From Bathymodiolus brooksi thiotrophic gill symbiont (GTDB lineage: Bacteria; Pseudomonadota; Gammaproteobacteria; PS1; Pseudothioglobaceae): 64,000 nt of DNA. Within the stretch, counting starts at the first letter, position 1, and each line of letters opens with the position of its first letter. The stretch is from positions 1 to 64,000 of the forward strand of contig NZ_CAHJWD020000194.1 in assembly GCF_903642095.1 (NCBI RefSeq). The letters are read 5' to 3'. The position numbers and the translations under genes were made by a program. The notes under the pieces are model-generated. The model was given only the letters and a program-made list of their open reading frames with translations. It ran no database searches and was not told the origin of the DNA. Shown in pieces: positions 25,416 to 35,182 of this stretch.

Positions 25416-28400
25416 TTAAATATCACTTTTATCTTCTTTTTTAAGCAAACTATTGGTGTCAATTTTCTTAGGTTTGGAGTCCATTTCCTTAGAATCATTT
25501 TGAAGAATTTCCTCTGCAATAATAATACCATCTTGTTCGGTTTCTTGAATAACAACTTCTTGCTTTACCTTTTTCTCAGTTTCCTGATTGGTCTCTTTTT
25601 GCTCAGTTTCTTGAGTAACAGCCTCTCGTGTAACTTCTTGCTCTTTGGGCTTAACCTTTTTATTTAATAGACCTTTAACCCATTTTTTTACATAACCAGT
25701 TTTAACTTTCGTTGTAGGTTTTTTCTTATTCTTAACAATATTGTATTTGGCATCAGCATCCTCTTCGCCTGGTAATAAGCCCATATTAACAGCAATATTG
25801 CGACAAGATGCTTCACCTGCAGACAAAGTGCCCAACGGAATAACGATTAAAGTTAATATTGTTGAAACCAATACACCAAACAACAATGAAATTGCCATAC
25901 CTTGGAAGATTGGATCAGACAAAATAACACTAGATCCACCAACCAATGCAAAAGCAGTAATCATAATTGGGCGTGTTCTAGAGGCACAAGAGTTAATAAC
26001 CGCATCAAAAAATGGCACACCTTTGGCGTATTCTTGCACAGTAAAATCAACCAGTAAAATCGAGTTTCGCACAATAATACCCGCCAAAGCAATCCAACCA
26101 ATCATCGAAGTAGCAGTAAATTCTGCATTCAATAACCAATGCCCTGGCACAATACCCAATAGCGTTAATGGAATAGGTGCCATAATTACAGCTGGAATAA
26201 TAAAGTTACCAAACTGCCAAACAACCAACATATAAATAACCACTAATGCCACTGCAAATGCAGTGCCCATATCACGGAAAGTTTCATAAGTTACTGTCCA
26301 CTCCCCGCTCCACTCAAAACCTGGCACGGTTTGATCTTCTGGCGGGCCTAAATACTCACCTTGTAGTTGCTTGCCATTCACAGTTTGGTAATCTAACAAT
26401 AAATCATCAACACCAAACATTGCGTAGATTGGTGCACTTAAGCGACCAATTGGCTCCCCTAAAACATACTCAACATCTACAAGGTCTTTATGAAAAATTA
26501 AATCATCTTGCTTTTTATACACAAAAGAACCCAATTCAGAAATTGGAATCATACCGCCATGTTGTGAAGGCACAGGTAGTTGTGTCAAATAAGAGAGTTG
26601 CGAGCGTCTAGATAATGGCACTTTTAAATAAACATACGAAGGCTCAAGTGCATTTTTAAGGCGAATAGTGGTTACATTAAAACTACTTATTGCCATTGCG
26701 AGCGTTTCTTTAATGATTTGCACGCTAACACCAAAACGAGATGCTTTAATGGTGTCTACTTGAAAATTAATCACAGGATATTCATCACGCATTAAATTAT
26801 CAATATCGGTCATTGTGCCTGATTTTTTAAACATCTCAGTTAAATCACTTGCTAACTTACGACGCGTTGCCTTGTCAGGTCCATAAACCTCTGCAACCAC
26901 TGGGCGTAACACTGGCGGCCCAGGTGGCATTTCAACCACAGCATAATTGGCACCTGCATCTAAGGCCACTTGTGCAATAAGTTGTCGTGCCTCAAGGGCA
27001 ATTTCATGACTGGATCGGTGGCGTTCGCCTTTTTCAGATAATTGAATTTGTAACTCACCTTCTGAAGCGTTTTGCCTTAAATAAGAGTGCCTTACTAGAC
27101 CATTAAAGTCAAACGGCTTAGCGGTACCAGAATAAGTTTGAATGGAAACCACTTCTGGCATCTTGCGTAATATTTGTGCCATTTTATGTAAAGTAGAAGC
27201 CGTCTTTGGAAGTGCCGTGCCATCAGGCATATCAAGAGAAACACCAAATTCTGATTTGTTGTCCAATGGCAACATTTTCACTGGCACTGCCGTGGAATAA
27301 AACATTGACATTGATAAGAAAAATGCTGCTACCAAGCCAATTAAAAAACTCATGCCATAAAATTTGATACTGAATAATTTAGAAATGACTAATCGGAAAA
27401 AAGTTTGCAACATCCTGCCTTCTTTTTCTTCTTTTTTGTGCATTTTATGCAAGACATCAATTGGTGGCACAAACTTCATCACAAAATAAGGTGTAAATGC
27501 AAACGCCGCAAATAATGAGAACATCATTGCCACTGAACCTAACACTGGAATAGGTGCCATATATGGCCCCATCATACCACTTACCGCCGCCATTGGCACC
27601 AAAGCAGCAACCACAGTGAAAGTCGCCAAAATAGTTGGATTGCCTACTTCGCGAACTGCATCAATCGCAGTGCCAATGGTAATTTTGTTGTCAATTAACC
27701 AGCGTCGATAAATATTTTCGGTAACCACAATAGCATCATCCACCAAAATACCAATAGAGAAAATCAGTGCAAAAAGACTCACTCTATCAATCGTCATACC
27801 CAACATCCATGCTGAGAAAATAGTCATTAATAAAACGACTGGGATAACCAGCGTTACGACAATTGCAGGACGAATACCGAGCGCAAACCAAACCAACAAG
27901 GTAACTGCACCTGTAGCAATAAAGAGTTTTTTAATCAGTGAATTAACTTTATCTTTAGCAGATTTTCCATAGTTTCTACTAACACTTACCTCAACATTAT
28001 CTGGAATGAGGCGCCCTTTAAGTTCTTTAACTTTAGCCAAAATATCATCGGCAACTTTAACACCATTGGTGCCAAATTTTTTCGCAATAGCAACAGTTAC
28101 TGCTTGCTCACCAGTTGCCCTCACCTTATTCTTACTCGCAACACCTGTGTAATGATTAACCATATGATTTGCTTCTTCTGGTGCATAATATACATCTGCC
28201 ACATCACGAACATATACAGGTTTCCCCTCTTTGACTGCAACCACTAAATTCTCAATATCCTCTACTTTCTTAAAGAAGTCGCCTGAATAAACCTCCATTT
28301 TGTAGCCGTTTAACTCAATATCACCCGTATGTGAACTAACATTTGCACCACTAATAGTACGTGAGATTTGCTGAATGGAGATGCCGTAACCCGCTAGACG

Positions 28401-29063
28401 ACCAGGGAAAACATCAATATGAAAAATTTCTTTGCGTCCGCCCACCACAAAACCGTGATTGGTGTTTGGCACTTTTTTGAGTTGCTGTAGCAATTCCAAG
28501 CCAAGCGCACGAAGTTGTCCATCATCTAAGGATTTCGACCATAATGTTAGATTAATAATTGATACATCGTCAATTTCTTTTGGCTTTATCAAGGGTTGTC
28601 GAACGCTTGGCGGCATAAATTCAGAATTGGAGAGTATTTTGTCACGCACTTTGGTAACAGAATCGGTCATTTTTTGACCCACATCAAACTCAATAGTAAT
28701 AATGCCACGACCCTTATCGCTCACTGAATACACATGTTTAACCCCTAAAATATCAGACATTAAACGCTCTAAAGGTTTGATAACAATATTAGACACTTCT
28801 TCCGAAGAGGCGCCCGGATATTCAACAAAAACATCAATCATCGGGACAGAAATCTGTGGGTCTTCTTGGCGTGGCGTGGAAATAAGCCCCATAATACCTG
28901 CACCAAGCATAGCAAAGAAAAGAATGATAGAGAGTGGCGAAGTGATAAAGGCTTTTGTCAACTTACCCGCAACGCCCAACTCATAATTCTTTAAGTCGTC
29001 TTGGATGATATCTTTATCAATATTCTCTTCTTTAGAGGAATCAGCCTGTTCGTGTTTTTTCAT
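25416..29063 (-). CDS. RND-family efflux transporter permease with an extended C-terminal tail
   Basis: 1215 residues. An N-terminal cytoplasmic stretch precedes the first membrane helix (about residues 42-62). The TPRQEDPQI motif, a large periplasmic loop, further helices including a GILVDDAIVVTEN segment, a second loop and a final helix group follow. This is the inner-membrane proton-driven pump of a tripartite export system, of the AcrB/HAE1-like branch; the substrate cannot be told. The last 110 or so residues (from about 1106) are an unusual lysine/glutamate-rich tail with QETEQ and TNQETEKK repeats that ordinary RND pumps lack. Its adaptor gene lies upstream on the same strand. No outer-membrane channel gene is next to it. 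Confidence 0.92.
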   Translation of the reverse strand: MKKHEQADSSKEENIDKDIIQDDLKNYELGVAGKLTKAFITSPLSIILFFAMLGAGIMGLISTPRQEDPQISVPMIDVFVEYPGASSEEVSNIVIKPLERLMSDILGVKHVYSVSDKGRGIITIEFDVGQKMTDSVTKVRDKILSNSEFMPPSVRQPLIKPKEIDDVSIINLTLWSKSLDDGQLRALGLELLQQLKKVPNTNHGFVVGGRKEIFHIDVFPGRLAGYGISIQQISRTISGANVSSHTGDIELNGYKMEVYSGDFFKKVEDIENLVVAVKEGKPVYVRDVADVYYAPEEANHMVNHYTGVASKNKVRATGEQAVTVAIAKKFGTNGVKVADDILAKVKELKGRLIPDNVEVSVSRNYGKSAKDKVNSLIKKLFIATGAVTLLVWFALGIRPAIVVTLVIPVVLLMTIFSAWMLGMTIDRVSLFALIFSIGILVDDAIVVTENIYRRWLIDNKITIGTAIDAVREVGNPTILATFTVVAALVPMAAVSGMMGPYMAPIPVLGSVAMMFSLFAAFAFTPYFVMKFVPPIDVLHKMHKKEEKEGRMLQTFFRLVISKLFSIKFYGMSFLIGLVAAFFLSMSMFYSTAVPVKMLPLDNKSEFGVSLDMPDGTALPKTASTLHKMAQILRKMPEVVSIQTYSGTAKPFDFNGLVRHSYLRQNASEGELQIQLSEKGERHRSSHEIALEARQLIAQVALDAGANYAVVEMPPGPPVLRPVVAEVYGPDKATRRKLASDLTEMFKKSGTMTDIDNLMRDEYPVINFQVDTIKASRFGVSVQIIKETLAMAISSFNVTTIRLKNALEPSYVYLKVPLSRRSQLSYLTQLPVPSQHGGMIPISELGSFVYKKQDDLIFHKDLVDVEYVLGEPIGRLSAPIYAMFGVDDLLLDYQTVNGKQLQGEYLGPPEDQTVPGFEWSGEWTVTYETFRDMGTAFAVALVVIYMLVVWQFGNFIIPAVIMAPIPLTLLGIVPGHWLLNAEFTATSMIGWIALAGIIVRNSILLVDFTVQEYAKGVPFFDAVINSCASRTRPIMITAFALVGGSSVILSDPIFQGMAISLLFGVLVSTILTLIVIPLGTLSAGEASCRNIAVNMGLLPGEEDADAKYNIVKNKKKPTTKVKTGYVKKWVKGLLNKKVKPKEQEVTREAVTQETEQKETNQETEKKVKQEVVIQETEQDGIIIAEEILQNDSKEMDSKPKKIDTNSLLKKEDKSDI

Positions 29064-29064
29064 A

Positions 29065-29121
29065 AAACCTCTGTGTAAAAGATGGTGTTTTGATTATTAT
29101 TCATGGTTTATGCAGGAGACT
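29065..29121. repeat. Degenerate, shortened copy of the MITE-like element
   Basis: The left part AAACCTCTGTGTAAA resembles the 8711 end. The right part, with TTTTGATTATTATTCATGG and then TTTATGC, closely follows the inner and terminal bases of the 8764-8800 half. It fills the gap between the RND permease and its adaptor gene, so it may be transcribed as part of that mRNA. Confidence 0.45.
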
Positions 29122-29123
29122 TA

Positions 29124-30269
29124 CTAAGTATCCATTCCTGAAATCATCATAATGTTGGGATTGGTAACAATTTTTTCACCAATCTTTAGACCAGATAAAA
29201 CACTTTTTTGATAGTCATTAACTTGCTCGCCAAGACGCACGAATCTTAACTCGGTTTTATTGGTTTGTGAATTAACAACAAACACACTTGGTAAGCTAGA
29301 ACGCCATATAATCGCTGTTTCTGGAATGATTGGCATTAGCGAACCTGAATTTGTTTCAAAAATTTCCACCTCTGCATAAGCCCCCGCTAAGACTGGCGAA
29401 TTTTCAGGTAAATCAAATTTTACTTTAACACTGTGTTTGTTATTATCAGCAATTGGGTAAATTTGTGACAGTTTTGCATTAACCACAATATTTGCCATAT
29501 CCAATTTAATGCGGTATTTTTTATTAAGCCTTAAACTGGTTACTAAGCGTGAAGGCACATTAAGTTCAACTTGTAGTTTTTTAATATTGGCAAACTTTAT
29601 CAACTCCTGACCAGGCTGCACAATATCACCTTGATCAACATTCTTAACCACGATAGCACCATCAAAAGGTGCAACAATGTTTGCATCTTTAAGGCGTGCC
29701 TCTACTTGTTTAAGTTTAAGTTTTGCTTGTGTTAATTTATGTTTTGCTTGTTGATAACTGGTATAGCGTGAAGTGCGTCTAGCAAACTTATCAAAATCAG
29801 GATTGCCTTGTCCGCTCATCCTTACCATTGGATCGGTAAACGCCGAAAACATACTTGGAATGCCACCAAACATACTGCTTGAGTTTGGCGAAACAATTGA
29901 TTGTGAATATTGCACACCTGCATTTTTAAGGGATTCATTAGCAGATTCTATCTCTGCATAAACGGCATCTCTTTGCGCTTGAATAGATTCCTGCTCAAGG
30001 ATTATTAAAATAGCACCTTTTCGAAATACATCACCTTCTTGTCCTTTGATACTTAAAACATCGCCTGAAACCTGTGCTGACAAACTTACTTGTGCAGATG
30101 AAATTACCTTGCCACCAAGAAGTGCCCTTTTGTTAAGCGACATACCCTTTACTATTTGAATACCGTAGGTAGAGCTAAAACTTTTCGAATCTTGTTTAAA
30201 TTGTGCCACACTGGGAAGTGATAACGGCAGTAAAATCAATGTTGTTAAAACTGTTGCCAATAAGCTCAT
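29124..30269 (-). CDS. RND efflux periplasmic adaptor (membrane fusion protein)
   Basis: 381 residues with an N-terminal signal peptide (LATVLTTLILLPLSLPSVA). The lipoyl-like halves are visible as SAQVSGDVLSIKGQEGDVFRKG and ANIVAPFDGAIVVKNVDQGD (quoted in parts: LSIKGQEGDVFRKG; IVAPFDGAIV). A helical hairpin lies between them, with an unusual Met/Ser/Pro-rich insert (about residues 125-155), and a beta-barrel domain follows. The protein should link the permease at 25416-29063 to an outer-membrane channel. The two genes are in the order adaptor then permease, 60 bases apart. Confidence 0.9.
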   Translation of the reverse strand: MSLLATVLTTLILLPLSLPSVAQFKQDSKSFSSTYGIQIVKGMSLNKRALLGGKVISSAQVSLSAQVSGDVLSIKGQEGDVFRKGAILIILEQESIQAQRDAVYAEIESANESLKNAGVQYSQSIVSPNSSSMFGGIPSMFSAFTDPMVRMSGQGNPDFDKFARRTSRYTSYQQAKHKLTQAKLKLKQVEARLKDANIVAPFDGAIVVKNVDQGDIVQPGQELIKFANIKKLQVELNVPSRLVTSLRLNKKYRIKLDMANIVVNAKLSQIYPIADNNKHSVKVKFDLPENSPVLAGAYAEVEIFETNSGSLMPIIPETAIIWRSSLPSVFVVNSQTNKTELRFVRLGEQVNDYQKSVLSGLKIGEKIVTNPNIMMISGMDT

Positions 30270-30739
30270 AATTGCCTTATATAAAAATACGAAAATAACA
30301 CCAAAACCGCCATTTTAACACTAATCTTATCTTTTTAATAAAGTATTACTGCTTCAATCCAAATATAGGAATTAAAAACACAAAAAACCTCTGGCATAAT
30401 AGCTGCAACCAAAAAACACACTTTGCCAGCAGATGAATGCACAAAGATAACCATATTCCTTTTACGCAACCAAGCCTTATTGCATTATGGGTATTTCAAA
30501 CTACAAACTTGATGCTTAAGACATTAGAGTTGTCAGCCAACACTTTGCAAACCTTGGTAGCAATCTCAGACTTTGTTAAGCTGATATAAAGGTAGCATTT
30601 GCAAAAAAAATCATCGTAAAGTTACTTGAAGTTTTTTCAAATATTGAAATAACAAGCGTTGACGCTATATTTACATTTTCTATCTTTGAGTTGAGACATT
30701 AGGCTTTATAATAACCGTAATTTTTTAACACATAAAATA
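30270..30739. other. 470-base gap between divergent adaptor and pdxA genes; no convincing gene
   Basis: The region should hold promoters for both flanking genes. A 50-codon frame (30437-30589, start MHKDNHIPFTQPSLIALWVF) and a second short frame further on (ending before 30702) give protein-like text without recognisable domains. They could be remains of a decayed gene. No ribosome-binding site, hairpin with T-run, or repeat was found that would settle it. Confidence 0.4.
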
Positions 30740-31714
30740 ATGCTTGCATTTACCCTCGGTGAACCTGCTGGAATTGGCCCTGATTTGGCAGTGATTATCG
30801 CCCAAGAGAAAACAGCGCAAGATTTATTGCTTTTTGCTGACCCTGATGTATTAATATCAAGGGCAAAAACCCTTAACTTAACTCTTAAAATTAGCGAAAC
30901 AGAAGGCAGTTACGAGTCCAATACTCTCTGTGTTTACCCTGTAAAAACTGCCGATAAAGTTGTTGCTGGTGTGCTGAATAAGAATAATGCTGAATATGTA
31001 TTAAATACACTGGATTTAGCAACACAATATTGCCTTGATAGTAAAACTCAAGCATTGATTACTGGCCCTTTGCATAAGGGTGTTATTAATCAAGCAGGTA
31101 TTTATCAGGATAAAAATGGCAAAGGTTTTAGCGGACATACCGAATATTTGGCTGAAATCTCTGGTGTTGATAAAACGGTGATGATGCTGGCTACCAAAGG
31201 ATTGCGTGTTGCACTAGCAACAACACATATACCCTTATCTCAAGTGCCACAACATATACATGCCAATTCTTTAGAGGAAACTTTGCGTATTATTCACAAC
31301 GCTTTACAAAGTTATGGCATTCAAAATCCAAAGATTGTGGTTTGTGGGCTTAATCCACATGCTGGTGAAGGTGGATATCTTGGTTCTGAAGAAATTGAAA
31401 TCATTAACCCTTTGATTAACAAACTAAATGCACAAGGTTTTAATCTTATCGGTAGCATACCAGCAGATACCGCCTTTACACCTGATGCACTACAAGGCGT
31501 GGATTGCGTGCTAGCAATGTATCACGATCAAGGGTTACCAGTGCTCAAAACCTTGGGTTTTAAAAAAGCAGTGAATGTAACACTAGGTTTACCCTTTATT
31601 CGCACTTCGGTAGATCATGGCACTGCACTTAATTTAGCAGGCACAGGCAACATCAGTTTAGGCAGTTTACACACGGCGATTGATTATGCCAAAAACTTAC
31701 TTAATTATGCATAA
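30740..31714 (+). CDS. pdxA: 4-hydroxythreonine-4-phosphate dehydrogenase
   Basis: 324 residues (E. coli PdxA 329). It oxidises 4-phospho-hydroxy-threonine in pyridoxal phosphate synthesis. Family features: GEPAGIGPD at the N-terminus, ITGPLHKGVIN, the metal-site GHTEYLAE, NPHAGEGG and MYHDQGLPVLK. First gene of pdxA-rsmA-apaG-apaH, the same order as in E. coli, where surA precedes it; surA is not here. rsmA begins inside its last codons (8-base overlap). Confidence 0.97.
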   Translation: MLAFTLGEPAGIGPDLAVIIAQEKTAQDLLLFADPDVLISRAKTLNLTLKISETEGSYESNTLCVYPVKTADKVVAGVLNKNNAEYVLNTLDLATQYCLDSKTQALITGPLHKGVINQAGIYQDKNGKGFSGHTEYLAEISGVDKTVMMLATKGLRVALATTHIPLSQVPQHIHANSLEETLRIIHNALQSYGIQNPKIVVCGLNPHAGEGGYLGSEEIEIINPLINKLNAQGFNLIGSIPADTAFTPDALQGVDCVLAMYHDQGLPVLKTLGFKKAVNVTLGLPFIRTSVDHGTALNLAGTGNISLGSLHTAIDYAKNLLNYA

Positions 31715-32459
31715 GGCTCGCAAACGCTTTGGGCAAAACTTTTTAACCGATAATCGGGTAATTGAACGCATTGTTGCGGTGATTGCACCAAAATTTAATG
31801 ACAATTTACTTGAAATTGGCCCTGGGCAAGGGGCGATGACATTGCCTTTATTGGAACAGGTTAAAAAATTAAATGTGATTGAGATTGACAGAGATTTGAT
31901 TGCCTTGTTAATTGGTTTTGACAAAGACAATCTGGTTATTCATGAAGGTGATGCACTCAAATTTGACCTTAGCACCTTGCCGAACCCGATTCGAGTAGTT
32001 GGCAATCTGCCTTATAACATCTCATCCCCCATTCTTTTTCACTTGCTTGAAAATCGAGAAAAGATAACAGATATGACTTTTATGTTACAAAAAGAAGTGG
32101 TGGAAAGAATAGTGGCAGACAAAGGTTCAAAAATCTATGGGCGTTTGAGTGTTATGATACAAGCATTTTTTGAGGCTGAATTAATCTTTATCGTTCCCCC
32201 TGAGTCTTTTAATCCAGCACCAAAAGTGGATTCTGCTATTATTTATCTCAAGCCACTACCCAAAACAGAAGTAAAAAATATGGCAATTTTTGAAAAAATT
32301 GTTAAGGCTTCTTTTGCACAACGCAGAAAAACCTTAAGAAATTGTTTAAAATTACATCTTTCACAAGAACAAACCGCTATTGATTTATCGCAACGCGCTG
32401 AAATGCTTGCGGTGCAAGATTTTATCACCCTATCCAATGATTATGAAAAACAACATTAA
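31707..32459 (+). CDS. rsmA: 16S rRNA dimethyladenosine transferase
   Basis: 250 residues from ATG 31707, which gives the family start MHKARKRFGQNFL; an upstream frame to 31680 lies in pdxA. The enzyme dimethylates A1518 and A1519 of 16S rRNA. SAM-binding motif I is LEIGPGQGAMT and the catalytic NLPYNISSP is present. It overlaps pdxA by 8 bases and apaG by 17. It is somewhat shorter than E. coli KsgA (273). Confidence 0.96.
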   Translation: MHKARKRFGQNFLTDNRVIERIVAVIAPKFNDNLLEIGPGQGAMTLPLLEQVKKLNVIEIDRDLIALLIGFDKDNLVIHEGDALKFDLSTLPNPIRVVGNLPYNISSPILFHLLENREKITDMTFMLQKEVVERIVADKGSKIYGRLSVMIQAFFEAELIFIVPPESFNPAPKVDSAIIYLKPLPKTEVKNMAIFEKIVKASFAQRRKTLRNCLKLHLSQEQTAIDLSQRAEMLAVQDFITLSNDYEKQH

Positions 32460-32814
32460 AATTACCATTCAAGTTTCGCCATTGCCTCAGTTTACCAATC
32501 CTTTTGAGAGTAAATATGTATTTTCTTACACGATTACCATTGTCAACAATGGTGAAATCGGCATGCAATTACTCAATAGACATTGGATTATCCAAGATGA
32601 AATGGGATACATAGAAGAAGTAACTGGCAAAGGCGTGGTTGGTGAACAGCCTCACTTATTGCCTGGCGAGTCATTTGAATACACTTCTGGTTCAGTTATT
32701 AAAACTCAGACTGGCACTATGAAGGGTAACTATAGTATGATTAATGATGATGGCGAACACTTTGATGTTGATATTCCAGAATTTGTTCTAAGTGAGCCAT
32801 ACACGCTACAATGA
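32443..32814 (+). CDS. apaG: ApaG protein
   Basis: 123 residues from ATG 32443 (E. coli ApaG has 125); a longer frame to 32380 overlaps rsmA. A single fibronectin-III-like domain, with conserved stretches YTITIVNNGEIGMQLLNRHW and GEQPHLLPGESFEYTSG. Molecular function is uncertain (Co2+/Mg2+ effects and F-box-like domains in eukaryotes). It lies between rsmA and apaH as in E. coli and overlaps apaH by 4 bases. Confidence 0.94.
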   Translation: MKNNIKITIQVSPLPQFTNPFESKYVFSYTITIVNNGEIGMQLLNRHWIIQDEMGYIEEVTGKGVVGEQPHLLPGESFEYTSGSVIKTQTGTMKGNYSMINDDGEHFDVDIPEFVLSEPYTLQ

Positions 32815-33608
32815 GTGATTATTTAATTGGTGATGTTCAAGGGTGTTATGATGCACTCCAAATACTACTCAAAAAAAGTCGTTTTTCCCTTGATAAAGAC
32901 CGGCTGTTTTTCCTTGGCGATGTAGTCAATCGTGGCAATAAATCACTTGAAACTTTACGCTTCATTAGAAACTTAGGCGACAATGCAAAAATGCTATTGG
33001 GTAACCATGATTTTCATCTATTGGCATGTGCACTTGGCGACAAAACGCCGAGTAATAAAGACACTTTTAATGATATTTTAAACGCCAAAGATGCACAATA
33101 TTTAATTGGATTTTTACAAAAACAACCCTTGGTAATTGAGCACCAAGACGCACTATTGGTGCACGCAGGCATTCCGCCAATTTGGGACAAAACCACCCTG
33201 TTAACACAAACTGCCACAGTTGAAAAACACTTACAAAGTCATCAGGCAGGCGATTTTATCAATATTATGTATGGCGACCATCCATACACTTGGGCAGAAG
33301 ATTTAAATGCAATGGATAAATGTCGATATACCATTAACGCCTGTATGCGTATGCGTTTTTGCAAGGCAGATAGCACATTAGAATTTAAAGGGAAAATGAA
33401 TCACGATACTGCTCCTAAGGGCTTCAAGGCATGGTTTTTACAAAACAACAGAAAATTGGAAAATACCGATATTTTCTTTGGTCATTGGTCTACTTTGTCA
33501 AACATCGCTCAACCACATATCTACCCAATGGACAAAGGCTGTGCTTGGGGTGGTGCATTAAATATGATTCGCTTTGAGGACAAACAAATATTTTCTGTCA
33601 ATTGTTAA
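32811..33608 (+). CDS. apaH: Bis(5'-nucleosyl)-tetraphosphatase, symmetrical
   Basis: 265 residues. A metallophosphoesterase that splits Ap4A to 2 ADP and also removes Np4 caps from RNA. The metal motifs are in order: IGDVQGCYD, LGDVVNRG, GNHDFHLL and LVHAGIPP. The start overlaps apaG (ATGA). It ends 23 bases before the convergent dapF stop, and no hairpin was seen between them. Confidence 0.96.
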   Translation: MSDYLIGDVQGCYDALQILLKKSRFSLDKDRLFFLGDVVNRGNKSLETLRFIRNLGDNAKMLLGNHDFHLLACALGDKTPSNKDTFNDILNAKDAQYLIGFLQKQPLVIEHQDALLVHAGIPPIWDKTTLLTQTATVEKHLQSHQAGDFINIMYGDHPYTWAEDLNAMDKCRYTINACMRMRFCKADSTLEFKGKMNHDTAPKGFKAWFLQNNRKLENTDIFFGHWSTLSNIAQPHIYPMDKGCAWGGALNMIRFEDKQIFSVNC

Positions 33609-33631
33609 ACTGAGGCACTGGGTTTGGTGCG

Positions 33632-34456
33632 TTAAATTTCTATTTGCCCTTCAAATACAAACTCAGCAGATCCTCGCATACACACGCCATAATTATCAAT
33701 ATCAATAAACAGGTCTCCTCCTTTCAATTTAACGGTGATTTCACTGGCATCAATTTTATTTATTTTATGTAAATATGCCGCAGTTGCACATGCGCCACTA
33801 CCACAAGCCAAGGTTTCGCCCACACCTCGCTCATAAACCCTAAGCGTGATATTATGCCTATCAACAATGTTTACAAAATTTACATTTACCCCTACTGGAA
33901 AATCAGCAGAACTTTGTATTTTTTTAGCAATTGTTTCAATTTCCTGACGAATATCATCCACAATTAATACTGCATGCGGATTGCCCATTGACACCACACC
34001 AAGTGTCTCACCTTCAACGGTATAAGTTGCGTCAACATTGTCTAATTGCTCAAAAGGAATGTCTTTTGAATGCCATATTGGCTTCCCCATAATAACAGCA
34101 GCCTCATTGTTATTGTGAACAAGCAATTTCATCACACTCTCTTTAGTTTCTACCACAATATCTTCACCAAACCCTTTATTGGTTAATTTTTTTTCAATTA
34201 CAAAACGCGCAAAACAACGCGCCCCATTCCCACATTGCCCTACCTCAGAACCATCGGCGTTAAAAATTCGATATTTAAAATCATATTTGCGGTCATCTGG
34301 CTTTTCAACTAACAGCAATTGATCAAACCCCACGCCAAAATGCCTATTTGCAAGTTTTTGAATTTGCACTACAGATAATAATATTGATTGATTGATTGCA
34401 TCAATCACCATAAAGTCATTACCAAGCCCTTGCATTTTTGTAAAATTAATCAACAT
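33632..34456 (-). CDS. dapF: Diaminopimelate epimerase
   Basis: 274 residues from ATG 34456; an ATG at 34462 would add two. It converts LL- to meso-diaminopimelate for lysine and peptidoglycan. The two active-site cysteines are in QCGNGARC and ACGSGACA. The N-terminus FTKMQGLGNDFMVID matches the family. It stands alone on the minus strand between apaH and DUF971. Confidence 0.97.
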   Translation of the reverse strand: MLINFTKMQGLGNDFMVIDAINQSILLSVVQIQKLANRHFGVGFDQLLLVEKPDDRKYDFKYRIFNADGSEVGQCGNGARCFARFVIEKKLTNKGFGEDIVVETKESVMKLLVHNNNEAAVIMGKPIWHSKDIPFEQLDNVDATYTVEGETLGVVSMGNPHAVLIVDDIRQEIETIAKKIQSSADFPVGVNVNFVNIVDRHNITLRVYERGVGETLACGSGACATAAYLHKINKIDASEITVKLKGGDLFIDIDNYGVCMRGSAEFVFEGQIEI

Positions 34457-34780
34457 ACGCATATTTTATTTCTGAAAATTATTTGAAAAATTATACATTT
34501 AACCTCTCTCCATTCTTAACAGTTCTATTTTAAAAAATAGAATCAACAAAAAAACCGCCCTCTCCATTCTAAATCTCACCCGCCATAGTGCTTATCAAGT
34601 AACGCTAAAGTTTTTTATAAATACCCTAATAACAAATGGTTAGCACTGTAATTTATATTTACTCTGTATTTGGGCTAGAACAATAAACCCATAACTTCTA
34701 TTTTTAGATTGAGAGGCTGTAAGTAAATAAACTTCGGGTAAAATCGTGTTTAATCTAATTCTTTCGAGTAAATAAATCTA
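34457..34780. other. Gap between divergent dapF and DUF971 genes, with a palindrome and a short direct repeat
   Basis: TTCTATTTT and AAAATAGAA form a perfect 9-base stem at 34523-34542. CTCTCCATTCT occurs twice, at 34506-34516 and 34560-34570, flanking the palindrome. No gene longer than about 16 codons was seen. Promoters for both flanking genes are expected here but are not clear. Confidence 0.45.
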
Positions 34781-35134
34781 ATGCAAACACCCAGTAATAT
34801 TACCCTTAATAAAGCAAAAAATCTTTTAACACTTACTTTTGACAATATCAAATATCCGTTAACTTCCGAATATTTAAGAGTTCATTCACCTTCTGCTGAA
34901 GTGGTGGGACATGGACCGGGACAAGAAACTTTGCAAATAGGTAAAGAAAATGTTGCTATCACACGCATTGAACCTACAGGTAATTACGCTATTGTTTTGT
35001 TTTTTAGCGATGGTCACGATAGTGGTATTTATTCTTGGGAACATTTGTATAATCTTGCGACAGAGTATGATGTGCGTTGGTCTAACTACCTAAAAAGACT
35101 CAAGGATGCGGGGCATTCTCATAAGCAACACTAA
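34781..35134 (+). CDS. DUF971 protein (gamma-butyrobetaine hydroxylase N-terminal-like)
   Basis: 117 residues. Family features include YLRVHSPSAEVVGHG, ITRIEPTGNYAIVLFFSDGH and GIYSWEHLY. The domain is found alone in proteobacteria and as the N-terminus of gamma-butyrobetaine hydroxylase, where it binds zinc; its stand-alone role is not known. It precedes bamA by 48 bases. Confidence 0.88.
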   Translation: MQTPSNITLNKAKNLLTLTFDNIKYPLTSEYLRVHSPSAEVVGHGPGQETLQIGKENVAITRIEPTGNYAIVLFFSDGHDSGIYSWEHLYNLATEYDVRWSNYLKRLKDAGHSHKQH

Positions 35135-35146
35135 ACGCTGTATAAT
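35118..35146 (+). promoter_or_regulatory. Possible bamA promoter (-10 TATAAT)
   Basis: TATAAT at 35141-35146 is a perfect -10 box 36 bases before the bamA start. The -35 position (35118-35123, CTCATA) is a poor match. Good position, weak -35. Confidence 0.38.
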
Positions 35147-35182
35147 TGCATATTTTTTTATTCTTTAACTTGCCTAGTTGCC

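Noticed and set aside
30437-30702. A real small gene in the adaptor-pdxA gap
   Set aside because: No recognised family, no ribosome-binding site, and the protein-like text is split over frames; kept only as a note on the gap.
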